Assembly (NCBI GenBank): GCA_944349915.1
Contig: CALVNU010000113.1
Location: 1 to 15,901 of the forward strand
Length of the DNA stretch: 15,901 bases
From: an uncultured Clostridia bacterium
Lineage (GTDB): Bacteria > Bacillota > Clostridia > Christensenellales > UBA1242
Reading direction: 5' to 3'
The position numbers were made by a program, and so were the translations under genes. This document shows, piece after piece, positions 11,101 to 15,901 of this stretch. The notes beneath the pieces were generated by a model. That model was not told the origin of the DNA. It made no database searches and saw nothing but the letters and a program-made list of their open reading frames with translations. Within the stretch, counting starts at the first letter, position 1; each line of letters opens with the position of its first letter.

Positions 11101-14100
11101 CAATCAATTAGCGAGACTTTCCCAACCGCAACTCTTAAAGACGGTTATGTTTACAACTTCTATGATGAAACAGAAGGCGGAAAACTCTATACCCAAGGCA
11201 CAGTTCTCTCTTCAATTAGAGAAAACAGACAACTTACTCTCTATGCAATTTGGTCTGCAGGAAACTGGCAGGTAACATTTGAAATTGCTCCACAAATCAC
11301 TGTTAGATATCAAGGTGAAAACCTGTCTGCAGGTTCAAGAGAAATCACCTATGGTGAAACTTGGGAATTTGAAATCATCGCTCAAGCAGGTTATTCATTT
11401 ACTGTTAATGTGGATGAGTTCCACGGACGGCACTCGGCATTGACGGTAAGCCCATTTAGCATTTGGGATGTTACTGCAAATTCGACTATTGTTTTTGAAG
11501 CAATTGCTCAAGACAACACCTTGACACTTTCTTACAACACAGAACATATTTCTGTTACAGTTGATTCAACAGAATACACAGACCCTGTTACTAAAAAGAC
11601 AGGCACAACAGCAACAATTGTTGCAACTGCAAATCAAGGTTATGAATTTACCCGTTCAAGTGCAGTGTTGTCTGGCAGTGGTTCAATCACAGGTGTTAGT
11701 TTGACAGAAGAAAACACAGTGCTTTCTTTCACTTGGCAAGGATTTACAGATGACGCTACAATCACAATCTCCGACAGCCCAGCAAGTATAGATTTGTCTT
11801 GGGGTACACTCTCAACCTATGCAAGCAGTCTTTCTATCAATGGTTCAAGCCTTGTGATTGATAATGGAAGTTTTAGTGCTAAAACAGGGGACGAACTTAA
11901 TATTGAAATCACTTTGAAATATGGCTATGAAAATGCAAAACTCACAAGTCAAAATGCAACAATCTCTAACGAAAATAATTCTAGTCTAAATGAAAACAGA
12001 GTTGTGGTTTACACAGCAAAAGTTTTAGGCTTTACTTCGGACTTCTCAATTGAATTGACAGCAGATGCAAGAAAATATACTGTAACAACAACCACAAACG
12101 GTTTGGGTGCAGACGCTTGCACAGCCAGCGTTTCTCCAAGCGGAGAGGGCAACCTTGTGTTTGGCTCTAGCGTAACTTTGAAAGCCGAAGTATCTGACAA
12201 CACTTATAGATTTATCGGGTGGTACCAAGGCGACAATCTTATAAGTGAGCAGGCAGAATATCAACTCAATGCAAATCTTGAAAACAAGACACTTCTTGAA
12301 AGCGGAAATCTTGAATTTGAAGCAAGATTTGACTATAACACCGTTGATGTAACATTCACATCTAGCCTTCATGGAAGCATGATTGTAAGAATTAACGAAG
12401 AAGAGCCATTTGCGGTAGGCGCTGGCTCATCAATAGAAGAAACAGTTTTTGTTGGAGACGAACTAACTTTCACATTTGTTGCAGATGCTGGATATGAAAT
12501 TGATTTATTCAATCTTGACGAAGATGAGGTTTCGGCTACAGAAATCGACGAAAATTCATATACTTATAGTGTTACAGCAAATGGATACTCAACATTCACA
12601 ATCAACTATAAAGCAAGTGAAGTTTATGTTGACATTTCCGTTTCTTTAAGACTTAATTTTGTAAACTATCCAAATAACTATATCGGAGGCAAGATTTATC
12701 TTGTTGACGAGCGCGGAACAAAACTTGAAGATACAAATTATCTCGAGCCAACAGAAGGCGACAAGGAAATTGGTGGAAATTATAAGGTTCTAACATATAC
12801 CGATCAAGTGTTCTACCTTATGGCAGAAACAAACCCTGGATATTCATTCGCTTTTGACTCTCAATCAAGCGCAACAATAGACACGCTTAATGTTGACGGC
12901 AAAACTATCTACCGCATCTCAAACGCAACAGATGGTTCAAAACTCACAGGCGTGTTTACCGCAGAAGAGCAGAGAGTTTCTATTGAATTTGTAACCGATT
13001 TAGAGTCTGGCGCTTCTGTTACAGCGGGCAGAATTAGAGTTACAGAAAATTCTGTTCCTACAACAATTGAAGGCAACAATTCAGACAAAGTTTCTCTTGT
13101 AACTATCACAGGTTCTAATATCACATTGACTTTCAACACAAACTTCTATTATAAACTTGTGGCAGACGAAGTAACCGGAAACGCAACTATCAAAATTGAT
13201 GGGGACGAGGCTGGATTTACAAGCACTGCAGGCACTGTTGAAAACTTGGGCGAAGAGGAGATTTTAAGAACAGGATTTATTTCAAGAACAACTCTTACAC
13301 TTTCTGGAATAAATGCAGATATCACTATCAAAATTCTTGTAGAATCAATAGAATACAATGTTGCATTCTATATTGATGAAAACGACGCTTTGTTAGAGCC
13401 AGTCGTTATAAACAATGTGGTTTATGGACAAAATCTAAACATAGACAATTTGTCAGATGTGGAAAGAGAAAGATTGACAACCAGCAGGTTAGGATACAAA
13501 TTCTTGGGATACTTCACAAAACAACTTGGTCAAGGCACTCAATATTTTAACGAACTGCTCGGCGTGGTAAAAGTTTGGTCAGAAAGTCCATATAGATATA
13601 ATGGCGAAGTTTATGTTGTCGAAGATAACTATAACCCAGAGACAAACACATTCACATTATATGCAGGATGGTCTTTTGAAAAGGCTATCGTTTCTATCGA
13701 CTTTGTTCCTCCACAATTAAAAGATATTGACCAGCACACCATTTCCGATGTGGTAACTTCAATAAGTCAAAGCGCTGTATGGTTTAACCCAGAAGATGTT
13801 TGGTATGCAGAGTTTGATGTTTCCACCCCAGTTAGCCTCAGTTTGAGCGCAATTGAATATGAAGGATATCAATTTGCTTATTGGTCAGTAGAAAGCGCAG
13901 AAGGAACAGTTCAATATAACTCTAAAAATATCACTATTGACAATATTGTTGATGGAGAATATGCAATTCAAGCAGTTTATCGCCCTATCTTTACAATAAA
14001 AATTGAAAGTGATGGGCAAGAAGAAAACTCACTTATCGGTGATGCATACCTAACACAAGACGGACAAAGAGTTGAGGGAGACAGTTTTGATTCGACAAAA

Positions 14101-15384
14101 GAAATCGTTCTTGTTGCAGAAGAAAAACCTGGATATTCATTCTTGTACTGGCTTGGTGAAGACGGAACTATCTATTATGCAAGCGAAATAAGTGCAGGCA
14201 AATGGACATACTCGCTTGGGTCTCAAGTAGAACCGCTCAACCTTACTGCAGTGTTTGAAGGTGATGAAGTTGACCTTGCTATTGATACATCTCAATTTGT
14301 GGCTGGACAGATTATAAGTTTGAAGGTTGGTGATGAAGATATCACAGATTTTGCTGGCTCTTATAAAGTTAAAATCGGCGAAAAAATCGAACTTACAATT
14401 CAAATTGACAATGGCTACGGCGTTGCCTTTGAAGGACCAAGTTTGGCTTATGACCCAACAACAAACACATACACATATATTGCAAAAGCAAGCAACCTTG
14501 TTGACGGCACAATCACAATCAAACCGGTAACTACAAGAGAAGAAATTTCGTTTGAATTTGAGTTTAGAGTTGGCGGACAATCGCAAATTGAAGACGCGAC
14601 AATGACAGGCTCAACAAGATTTACTTACACCTTAAACAATCAAATTTCGGCAAACACAATAGTTACAGACGAAAGTTTGATTGAAGGGCTCCTATTTGGT
14701 GGTACTGCAACACTTACAATTATTCCAAGCACAAACTATGCTGTAGGCAACATACTTATCTATTCAACAAATTCTTACATCCAAGATATAACAGCATTGT
14801 TTAGCAACGGAACAATTCAAATTGCAAACTCTGTTTTGTCCGAACACTTCTCAAAAGGTCAATCTTATAAAGTTGTAATCAATTTTGTAAGAATGATTTG
14901 GAGCGAAGAACAATACATTGCAAGCAGTTTGCAGGGCGAGGGCACAGAACAAAGTCCTTACATAATTGCGCAACCTGCAGATATGGGCTTTGTTGCATGG
15001 GCTGTAAATAATGCTCAAACAAACGACAATAATGTTAGTTATGCAGATTGCTATTACAGAGTTACTGCAGACATCGACTTTAGTGGCAAGTATTGGGAAC
15101 CTATCGGAACAACTGCAAATCCATTCAATGGCGTTATGGATTTAGGAAGCCATAGTATTAGCAATATTACTTTTGCTGACGACTATACAAACCCAACACC
15201 TTCTTATAGCGGATTGTTCTGGATTTTAGGCGAAGATGCAGTTGTCATCCAGTCAAACAATGTTCTTGCAATTGTGCTAGGCGTTATTGGAGGGCTTATT
15301 CTTCTTGCAATAATAATTATTATTATTGTTCTTGTCGTTCGCAAGAAAAAGAAGAAGAGATATCACGAACTTGTAAATGGTTGA
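1984..15384 (+). CDS. Giant secreted, membrane-anchored repeat surface protein (GLUG / InlB-Flg_new / YDG repeats)
   Basis: The product has 4466 residues, roughly half a megadalton, in one intact frame starting at an ATG with GAGGAG 6 nt upstream. Order: signal peptide (1-39); GLUG-like module (73-199); Ser/Thr/Asn-rich InlB B-repeat or Flg_new-like beta modules to about 1355; a compositionally foreign domain (about 1360-1635); further beta modules; a YDG/MBG block (about 2447-2706); many Listeria/Bacteroides-type (Flg_new) repeats ending in LTAQW, LTLYAIW or FTLYAGW (2709-4094); a second GLUG-like module (4320-4410); a transmembrane helix (4427-4452); and a Lys/Arg tail. Cysteines are very few (five noticed). 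No catalytic motif or LPXTG signal was recognised. Families with these repeats are cell-surface adhesins or stalks, so a role in adhesion or cell-envelope display is inferred, with the N terminus projecting outward. The exact ligand is unknown. The gene is monocistronic, between its own promoter and terminator. Confidence 0.9.
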   Translation: MSKKITKGLTILALAILSLGAIFLMPSLLSWGRSPQVSAEDKIQNNDNAIVWTEIELNDANIVTATHYGLSCMEIDTAEDLALFSYEVNRGTVGYVNANVYLAGDIDLSAGLWTPIGTSTNPFQGNFFGNGFAISNIVIAQASQYASTDIGLFGAIRGGSIVDLTVSGAFAVSSIIDSSTTVGTLVGRVSDGASIVNCFDQTMQPTNTTYKTIGNAEAGTYVIYPSSKNGQEVSLTTKEEMTNAITIATDSSTKGYSAFFNTGVTPGSSDLEGTGVGFYRSGKYFFSGSQKDSQQIRVAYADTDYATVLTGFTNVLYASKAPVLRNAVSGSDVYVLRTGYQATIASPTVANSGIVNITWQTATVNVTYEFGYGSRSVSFTTGYDTPWENIIAERPIERLGYQSRALYSNVDKTIALNTTTISNVASYYANNKDVVYMTWSNPKTLTSKLYFAAASGEGGAFNNNNGADAVSGVSVTGATSASDGGDDFDLTTITAGNTVTVTFTLNAGYTFQGAGVGQCVGTKGNWTNVGQSSLTAGAYAYFPNSTGKGTDYTVRTSGGYYDAYTPVAVKVSVTGDRYTVTFTNILDNGGELALIFGRAQKTINITGTNIDKAEATLSNNSTQTSVNQSNKTLTTKVGEIFTLTVNIPDANKDFYILGYEFENIAFDNVTSTRSTILNGNTYYSNRIFEETNGFEYSVSDMSINLTINRLVTYITVQIGENGSWYADNSIADKYQVPVYITNSTFEGTQSTLTKKTFEVSNATATTIRLGQESQTFFNLASVSGVSASISNNSITYIFENSTGDADSPAYTITIIPEKILYDVTISYTLDGQPIEQEVAQRFLSFSGKTQDLDYANASGYAYTIGLTTGAQTWLNYNVSASLSNAGFEITGISSPSTIQGASNNVWSGTFGSSNNATFTYKPGSTDSTITIALTTKTINVKFAGLVLNSDPKKTPFTSTNYANLTLKYSADRLGTLTISSGNFTEISIENGYYLVDWYLSNGKVINTFSNAELVANSDFTALVEASAKGNQPTPTVTINPLVEARVVNLSYSANGENADQGVSEDSGITAPTYTYGQDPVALSTTKYKKIGYSFNTWNAQVGTVNNGTYQLTGTAWNAFWSSGTSTSSWNSFVTSPESDTRAQKQVVLTASFSILTYKISIDGTTTLNIQLGQTVNFAAAPDKTYATYSVGATSVNGTSKEGYEVTSFTLAGNKADTTTTTGLTTFELTLDNIQSYISADNLYTVSPSDSAHLTISTEFTAMVLKLYITTSSRNYYTVALSGDMPEGAGGTDDTVTYVNISYGQLPSEVLSYVTVTREGFNHIGYTVAGVDFAVGSAYNQTTNSTLMPKFEFDENDEVWADAFSIVYSSKFNTENLQTHNRNEFYMENPFDSLGTGLFGLADSSNNLSNGVSLPGPTNITSYLKGYESYRGLHRLPRTGGEADLLDTYAVYVSALAGPIVLGNITNLDNLSVVFEIRLEDSIEFGVSYTITIETTQFKILKNETVTTVADQIESYYTGSSDILISNNENANGSGVLGFKYDANGNITNETVLTFQFDQEDSMNLVSNIAILDDFAVGTHDIMLTLRSGETYPGLFTRGVDAEIFILVLKLVVSNTSSTDDSVFFTFTDAVDVVKTPAVIGFTSGGSAYVDGMVITVDQNGNGAFNALDNSSYPFTYKYDSITLKNRTFDSLPKTFTGTENATTDQAVFEISNLVIQKGGTGENLLANFDWTISTDSSFVVFNSDDFVEYRYEARYFTANEQGTALLSMQSEWNGNRVHNFTVSNIMVNGESVSPNNNGTFTSQYNHLKDGQLLFTIIGNGENVLVVSVNPSTVTSLSMDITVGANQSANVAGLILYNWQAGTTVDESLFGNVNASPVAKLDYAQGSGATNYAVFTDTAKVVMDFNLDSIADQTLYVANNDSFDINNPTDSASELSFAGYQTSGSGIQITDNKPTNTYTIAKSSNGAGGSATLTAKWTLSNVSISQTLTGLTIGTMSTIGNQIDIDKILSITSGRFDITASNTVVTKTAEVGAETEALPVTVNGGNAPKFLLPYTMEHNETYLSMNNAGQYKISVTFSYDDGVQEPTTITKDFTVTVTMQKSTIVVGNIATANDLTFANKDFQDVKIPLTYNITTADSLEKLTSKPVDATITEQTWATKKNIFFNDDPIEQVNTNPMEFYIVVKTDSGLDNLYQAGAYTFDFVVLDNFKDYIEIVKPQQAEELVLTIDKFEIMLKDYSSQITVGKPAGVNDPNPITSQITISATNNDRVDIYFDRADASNDAIASYDLSLKNDSATYFNGLSQADSLNYTVNMEGFTGKFTIYNNDEGELALSLPNDLHYTYTGQAFPGITVALSGNQLIVKVTGTEISAELKAQIKIGDNLYDIAENYKQTIVDHITIQLQDQSAGAVNYKEDGYGLVIGSSTGVGFDTVNLNGKLYIDKAPITLTEVSKTFDKTNTFTSATINFNGALNGDSLKITGNFASEHAGSQALESLAITGTNSNNYYISNPDFMGTITAKAVSVATVTDIATDSLTYGQIVQDISLEDLLALLGNIQISIDGETVTLVGGQADYISISSFEITSAVYSTSNSLVANSSPYTIKFVLASSNYTGMNGTENGISSSITVNAKVLDLSGTTISKGYDGTTALPSQITWNGLDIIDGDDVSVDMIKSVFASKDKGSQKVTVVLSGKDNANYAVTDNINGEISAITITLQVDTTENLPEGGFVDGDQTITNSNLEIRVSYPFDKDANVADIISAWAKPSRVGYTVTGYSYKQDASYIAITSENLASWLETIATDALNTNKSATIYPNWQINTITITITGQNLDSISASPDVEVSIVDGNFDDNSATVRVDYYSTFALTFTTDRGYKITGVKVGNSAQSEGLGLNTFTANFSQVSASTEVQITTSSIVVTFNINKNIPVVDGAYIVETSSTGERLAISYADLTTETLQATLPAITLTEGTFTLSGWKNGEADLVLTGSVKDYIDSLFTTLDADKTVDLTAQWQGVEYTITFDGGELEIDGELVEGQIVGTSPIKATFGQSISETFPTATLKDGYVYNFYDETEGGKLYTQGTVLSSIRENRQLTLYAIWSAGNWQVTFEIAPQITVRYQGENLSAGSREITYGETWEFEIIAQAGYSFTVNVDEFHGRHSALTVSPFSIWDVTANSTIVFEAIAQDNTLTLSYNTEHISVTVDSTEYTDPVTKKTGTTATIVATANQGYEFTRSSAVLSGSGSITGVSLTEENTVLSFTWQGFTDDATITISDSPASIDLSWGTLSTYASSLSINGSSLVIDNGSFSAKTGDELNIEITLKYGYENAKLTSQNATISNENNSSLNENRVVVYTAKVLGFTSDFSIELTADARKYTVTTTTNGLGADACTASVSPSGEGNLVFGSSVTLKAEVSDNTYRFIGWYQGDNLISEQAEYQLNANLENKTLLESGNLEFEARFDYNTVDVTFTSSLHGSMIVRINEEEPFAVGAGSSIEETVFVGDELTFTFVADAGYEIDLFNLDEDEVSATEIDENSYTYSVTANGYSTFTINYKASEVYVDISVSLRLNFVNYPNNYIGGKIYLVDERGTKLEDTNYLEPTEGDKEIGGNYKVLTYTDQVFYLMAETNPGYSFAFDSQSSATIDTLNVDGKTIYRISNATDGSKLTGVFTAEEQRVSIEFVTDLESGASVTAGRIRVTENSVPTTIEGNNSDKVSLVTITGSNITLTFNTNFYYKLVADEVTGNATIKIDGDEAGFTSTAGTVENLGEEEILRTGFISRTTLTLSGINADITIKILVESIEYNVAFYIDENDALLEPVVINNVVYGQNLNIDNLSDVERERLTTSRLGYKFLGYFTKQLGQGTQYFNELLGVVKVWSESPYRYNGEVYVVEDNYNPETNTFTLYAGWSFEKAIVSIDFVPPQLKDIDQHTISDVVTSISQSAVWFNPEDVWYAEFDVSTPVSLSLSAIEYEGYQFAYWSVESAEGTVQYNSKNITIDNIVDGEYAIQAVYRPIFTIKIESDGQEENSLIGDAYLTQDGQRVEGDSFDSTKEIVLVAEEKPGYSFLYWLGEDGTIYYASEISAGKWTYSLGSQVEPLNLTAVFEGDEVDLAIDTSQFVAGQIISLKVGDEDITDFAGSYKVKIGEKIELTIQIDNGYGVAFEGPSLAYDPTTNTYTYIAKASNLVDGTITIKPVTTREEISFEFEFRVGGQSQIEDATMTGSTRFTYTLNNQISANTIVTDESLIEGLLFGGTATLTIIPSTNYAVGNILIYSTNSYIQDITALFSNGTIQIANSVLSEHFSKGQSYKVVINFVRMIWSEEQYIASSLQGEGTEQSPYIIAQPADMGFVAWAVNNAQTNDNNVSYADCYYRVTADIDFSGKYWEPIGTTANPFNGVMDLGSHSISNITFADDYTNPTPSYSGLFWILGEDAVVIQSNNVLAIVLGVIGGLILLAIIIIIIVLVVRKKKKKRYHELVNG
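2200..2580 (+). repeat. N-terminal GLUG-like beta module
   Basis: Residues 73-199 contain the pattern AEDLALFSYEVN, then YLAGDIDLS, WTPIGTSTNPFQGNFFGNG, a GLFG strand, and TVGTLVGRVSDGASIVNC. This is the typical progression of GLUG-containing surface domains: a start-of-table motif, D-I-D-L, W-x-P-I-G, F-x-G-x-F, GLFG, then VGxLVG. Such domains are short beta repeats in bacterial surface proteins, some linked to adhesion. A related copy closes the protein at its C terminus. Confidence 0.75.
6060..6890 (+). other. Compositionally foreign domain inside the giant protein
   Basis: Residues about 1360-1635 are not recognised as a known repeat, though the sequence remains beta-rich and in frame. 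It begins shortly after a Flg_new-like unit ending in TLMPKFEF. Asn codons run about 22 AAT to 1 AAC here, against a rough balance in the flanks. TTA is common among Leu codons and GAT dominates Asp. Four of the five GATC tetramers in the whole window (6511, 6536, 6652, 6740) and both GAATTC sites I found (about 6131 and 6430) lie inside. The edges are estimates from where codon use changes. Acquisition by recombination is the inferred explanation. Confidence 0.65.
7786..7914 (+). repeat. Flg_new-like repeat end in mid-stalk
   Basis: The sequence runs from FAGYQTSGSG to ATLTAKWTL, the spacing and ending expected of a Listeria/Bacteroides (Flg_new) repeat, in which a G-Y/W turn is followed by (L/T)xAxW. 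It marks the return of the standard stalk architecture after the foreign domain and the adjoining beta modules. The assignment rests on motif spacing only. Confidence 0.5.
9322..9537 (+). repeat. YDG-type domain, copy 1
   Basis: Residues about 2447-2518 read SKTFDKTNTFTS, then FNGALNGDSLKITGNF, ASEHAGSQALESLAITG and NNYYI. This matches the YDG/MBG surface-domain layout: K-x-Y/F-D-x-T, G-D-x-L, F-x-x-x-x-x-G, and a closing N-Y. Aspartate replaces the YDG core as FDK, a degenerate form. It is a structural beta-sandwich module of surface proteins. Confidence 0.65.
9883..10101 (+). repeat. YDG-type domain, copy 2
   Basis: Residues about 2634-2706 contain the canonical GYDGTTALPS motif (Tyr2640, Asp2641, Gly2642). 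It is followed by IIDGDDVSV, FASKDKGSQKVTVVLSG and DNANYAV, which is the full YDG signature. An MBG-like segment (TYGQ near 9580 to YTIKFVLASSNYTG near 9810) separates it from copy 1, so 9300-10100 forms a YDG-MBG-YDG block inside the stalk. Confidence 0.75.
10108..14265 (+). repeat. Flg_new / Listeria-Bacteroides repeat stalk
   Basis: This part of the stalk is built mostly of diverged beta repeats. Clear units end in ATIYPNWQ (about 10410), VDLTAQWQG (about 10990), LTLYAIWSAG (about 11250) and FTLYAGWSF (about 13660). Others have the 'bacterial repeat' form with a GW turn, such as RFIGWYQGD (about 12210) and FLYWLGEDG (about 14150). Related folds in internalins are elongated spacers. The repeats are diverged at DNA level, so the array should not be especially prone to unequal recombination. 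Confidence 0.75.
14941..15213 (+). repeat. C-terminal GLUG-like beta module
   Basis: Residues 4320-4410 read GTEQSPYII, ADMGFVAWAVNN, YRVTADIDFSG, WEPIGTTANPFNGVMDLG, ISNITF and SGLFWILG. The core matches the N-terminal module motif by motif (YLAGDIDLS, WTPIGTSTNPFQG, ISNIVI, GLFG). The module stops after its GLF strand and passes straight into the membrane anchor. Confidence 0.75.
15262..15339 (+). other. C-terminal transmembrane anchor of the giant protein
   Basis: Residues 4427-4452 form one hydrophobic helix (VLAIVLGVIGG, then an Ile run, VLVV) followed by RKKKKKR and a short tail. The positive-inside rule places the tail in the cytoplasm. There is no LPXTG, NPQTN or similar sortase motif before it, so the protein is probably held as a single-pass membrane protein rather than linked to peptidoglycan. 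The Ile run is encoded by ATA/ATT triplets (about 15309-15327), a small in-frame microsatellite. Confidence 0.85.
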
Positions 15385-15397
15385 TTTATAAAATATT

Positions 15398-15427
15398 AAA
15401 AAAGCGAGAAAAACATCTCGCTTTTTT
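15398..15427 (+). terminator. Intrinsic terminator of the giant gene
   Basis: GCGAGA (15404-15409) pairs with TCTCGC (15416-15421) around a 6-nt loop, flanked by A6 (15398-15403) and T6 (15422-15427). It starts 14 nt after the TGA stop. The G:C-rich core and U-tract are a textbook rho-independent signal, and the A-run lets it act in reverse too. Confidence 0.92.
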
Positions 15428-15752
15428 ATATTTCATGCAAAAAAAATCACAAAAAAGCACACAAATAAACATAAAGTGAATTTAAAAAAAATATAAAAAA
15501 GTAGCCCAAATGTGAAAACAAAATAGAAAAATAATAAAACCATGTGAAGCAAAATTTATATTGGCATAAAATTTTTAAAATTCTTTCGAATTTCTATGCT
15601 GTCACATAGCATCACTGTTTGAATAAACATCGGTCTCGCTTTTGCAAGCAATTTTGGCCTTCGATAATGTAACATATTGCCATTAAAGTTTATTATTTTG
15701 TTTTTTATATTATTAATCAATAAGGAAATTAAATTTGATTACACAAAAATTC
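15428..15752. other. Intergenic region between the giant gene and rpsF
   Basis: There is no convincing gene. 15428-15540 is A-rich, simple sequence. 15560-15680 has more G and C and several hairpins (see the ncRNA candidate). 15680-15750 returns to AT-rich sequence just before the rpsF promoter. Short ORFs here (for example 23 codons on the minus strand from about 15683) have no SD sequence. Confidence 0.6.
15564..15665. ncRNA. Candidate structured RNA element of unknown class
   Basis: Three hairpins follow one another in a G/C-enriched island. First, AAATTC/GAATTT (15578-15583 with 15588-15593), optionally enclosed by GCATA/TATGC (15564-15568 with 15595-15599). Second, CTATG/CATAG (15594-15598 with 15605-15609), or alternatively ATGCT/AGCAT (15596-15600 with 15608-15612); these are mutually exclusive. 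Third, ATCG/CGAT (15629-15632 with 15662-15665), extended by GTC/GGC and enclosing GCTT/AAGC. The strand is undetermined because helices appear on both. No known riboswitch, tRNA, 6S or SRP signature was recognised and no clear promoter was found. Confidence 0.3.
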
Positions 15753-15781
15753 TTGACAAATTTGTTTATTAATGTTATTAT
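15753..15781 (+). promoter_or_regulatory. Strong sigma-A promoter of rpsF, with extended -10
   Basis: A perfect -35 TTGACA (15753-15758), a 17-bp spacer and a -10 TATTAT (15776-15781) preceded by TGT (an extended -10 TGn) predict a start near 15788. Such strength suits a ribosomal-protein operon. It also shows that rpsF does not depend on read-through from the giant gene. Confidence 0.9.
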
Positions 15782-15787
15782 ATTGCC

Positions 15788-15858
15788 AGCAGTAGATTAC
15801 TGTCCTTGTTTTTTTGTGAAAACAAAAAGACCATTTTAGTCCAAAAGGAGGTAAAAGT
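15788..15858 (+). promoter_or_regulatory. rpsF 5' leader with hairpins and possible SD sequestration
   Basis: The leader of about 71 nt contains CAGTA/TACTG (15790-15794 with 15798-15802, 3-nt loop) and TTGTTTT/AAAACAA (15806-15812 with 15819-15825). TCCTT (15803-15807) can alternatively pair with AAGGA (15845-15849), overlapping the SD AGGAGG (15846-15851). In many bacteria rpsF leaders bind the S6:S18 complex as feedback control, so a role in autoregulation is plausible. I could not confirm the conserved CCG-bulge motif of that family. Confidence 0.4.
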
Positions 15859-15901
15859 ATGAATAAGTATGAAATTCTGTATATCATTTCTGCTGATGTG
15901 C
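15859..15901 (+). CDS. rpsF: 30S ribosomal protein bS6, N-terminal fragment cut by the window edge
   Basis: Only 14 codons are visible: MNKYEILYIISADV. This matches the first beta strand of bS6 (typically M-x-K-Y-E-x-x-Y-I-I), which binds 16S rRNA together with bS18 in the 30S platform. The ATG is 7 nt after a perfect AGGAGG. The gene runs off the right edge. In Bacillota, ssb and rpsR usually follow, but they lie outside this window. Confidence 0.88.
   Translation, partial: MNKYEILYIISADV

Noticed and set aside
14137..14586. 149-codon minus-strand ORF within the giant gene, and similar shorter antisense ORFs
   Set aside because: Cys/Phe/Ser-rich products are the complement of the Thr/Ala/Asn-rich sense codons. 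No ribosome site or family motif was seen.
15340..15384. Sortase sorting signal at the C terminus of the giant protein
   Set aside because: Hydrophobic helix and basic tail are present, but no LPXTG-like pentapeptide precedes the helix.
15382..15384. TGA as a tryptophan codon (Mollicutes code)
   Set aside because: Tryptophans in the giant gene are encoded by TGG, no in-frame TGA occurs before this stop, and a terminator hairpin follows at once.
15614..15683. 23-codon minus-strand ORF in the rpsF upstream region
   Set aside because: No SD is present, and the length is within chance. The hairpins here are better read as possible RNA structure.

Overview
The window looks like a low-GC bacterial chromosome, most likely a Gram-positive Bacillota/Clostridia-type commensal. 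That is an inference from four things: very AT-rich intergenic DNA, Bacillus-like SD sequences and sigma-A promoters, a tryptophanyl-tRNA synthetase of the Streptococcus-like type, and a giant secreted protein built from Listeria/Bacteroides-type repeats. No species can be named. Tryptophan is encoded by TGG throughout and the giant gene ends in TGA, so the standard bacterial code (table 11) fits.

Layout. 1-433 is AT-rich intergenic DNA with an A-rich near-tandem array (about 1-100) and a symmetric hairpin terminator (248-283). 434-1510, minus strand, is trpS, with a strong promoter at 1572-1600. 1511-1983 is the divergent intergenic region; it carries a second promoter (1877-1905) reading right. 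1984-15384, plus strand, is one uninterrupted 4466-codon gene for a secreted, membrane-anchored surface protein. Its order is signal peptide, GLUG-like module, long beta-repeat stalk (InlB/Flg_new-like repeats, a YDG/MBG block, more Flg_new repeats), second GLUG-like module, C-terminal transmembrane helix and a Lys/Arg-rich tail. It is closed by an intrinsic terminator (15398-15427). 15428-15752 has no gene but holds a cluster of hairpins that could be a structured RNA. 15753-15858 is the promoter and leader of rpsF, whose first 14 codons (ribosomal protein bS6) end the window.

The three genes appear to be separate transcription units. The giant gene lies between two housekeeping loci, trpS and rpsF, and shows no functional link to either.

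The most notable observation is a compositional island inside the giant gene, about 6060-6890 (residues about 1360-1635). Reading the whole window by eye, I find GATC only five times: four within 6511-6743 and one at 12802. The island also has AAT-dominated Asn codons and many TTA Leu codons, unlike its flanks. This suggests that the lineage avoids GATC and that this domain was acquired, in frame, from a source that does not.
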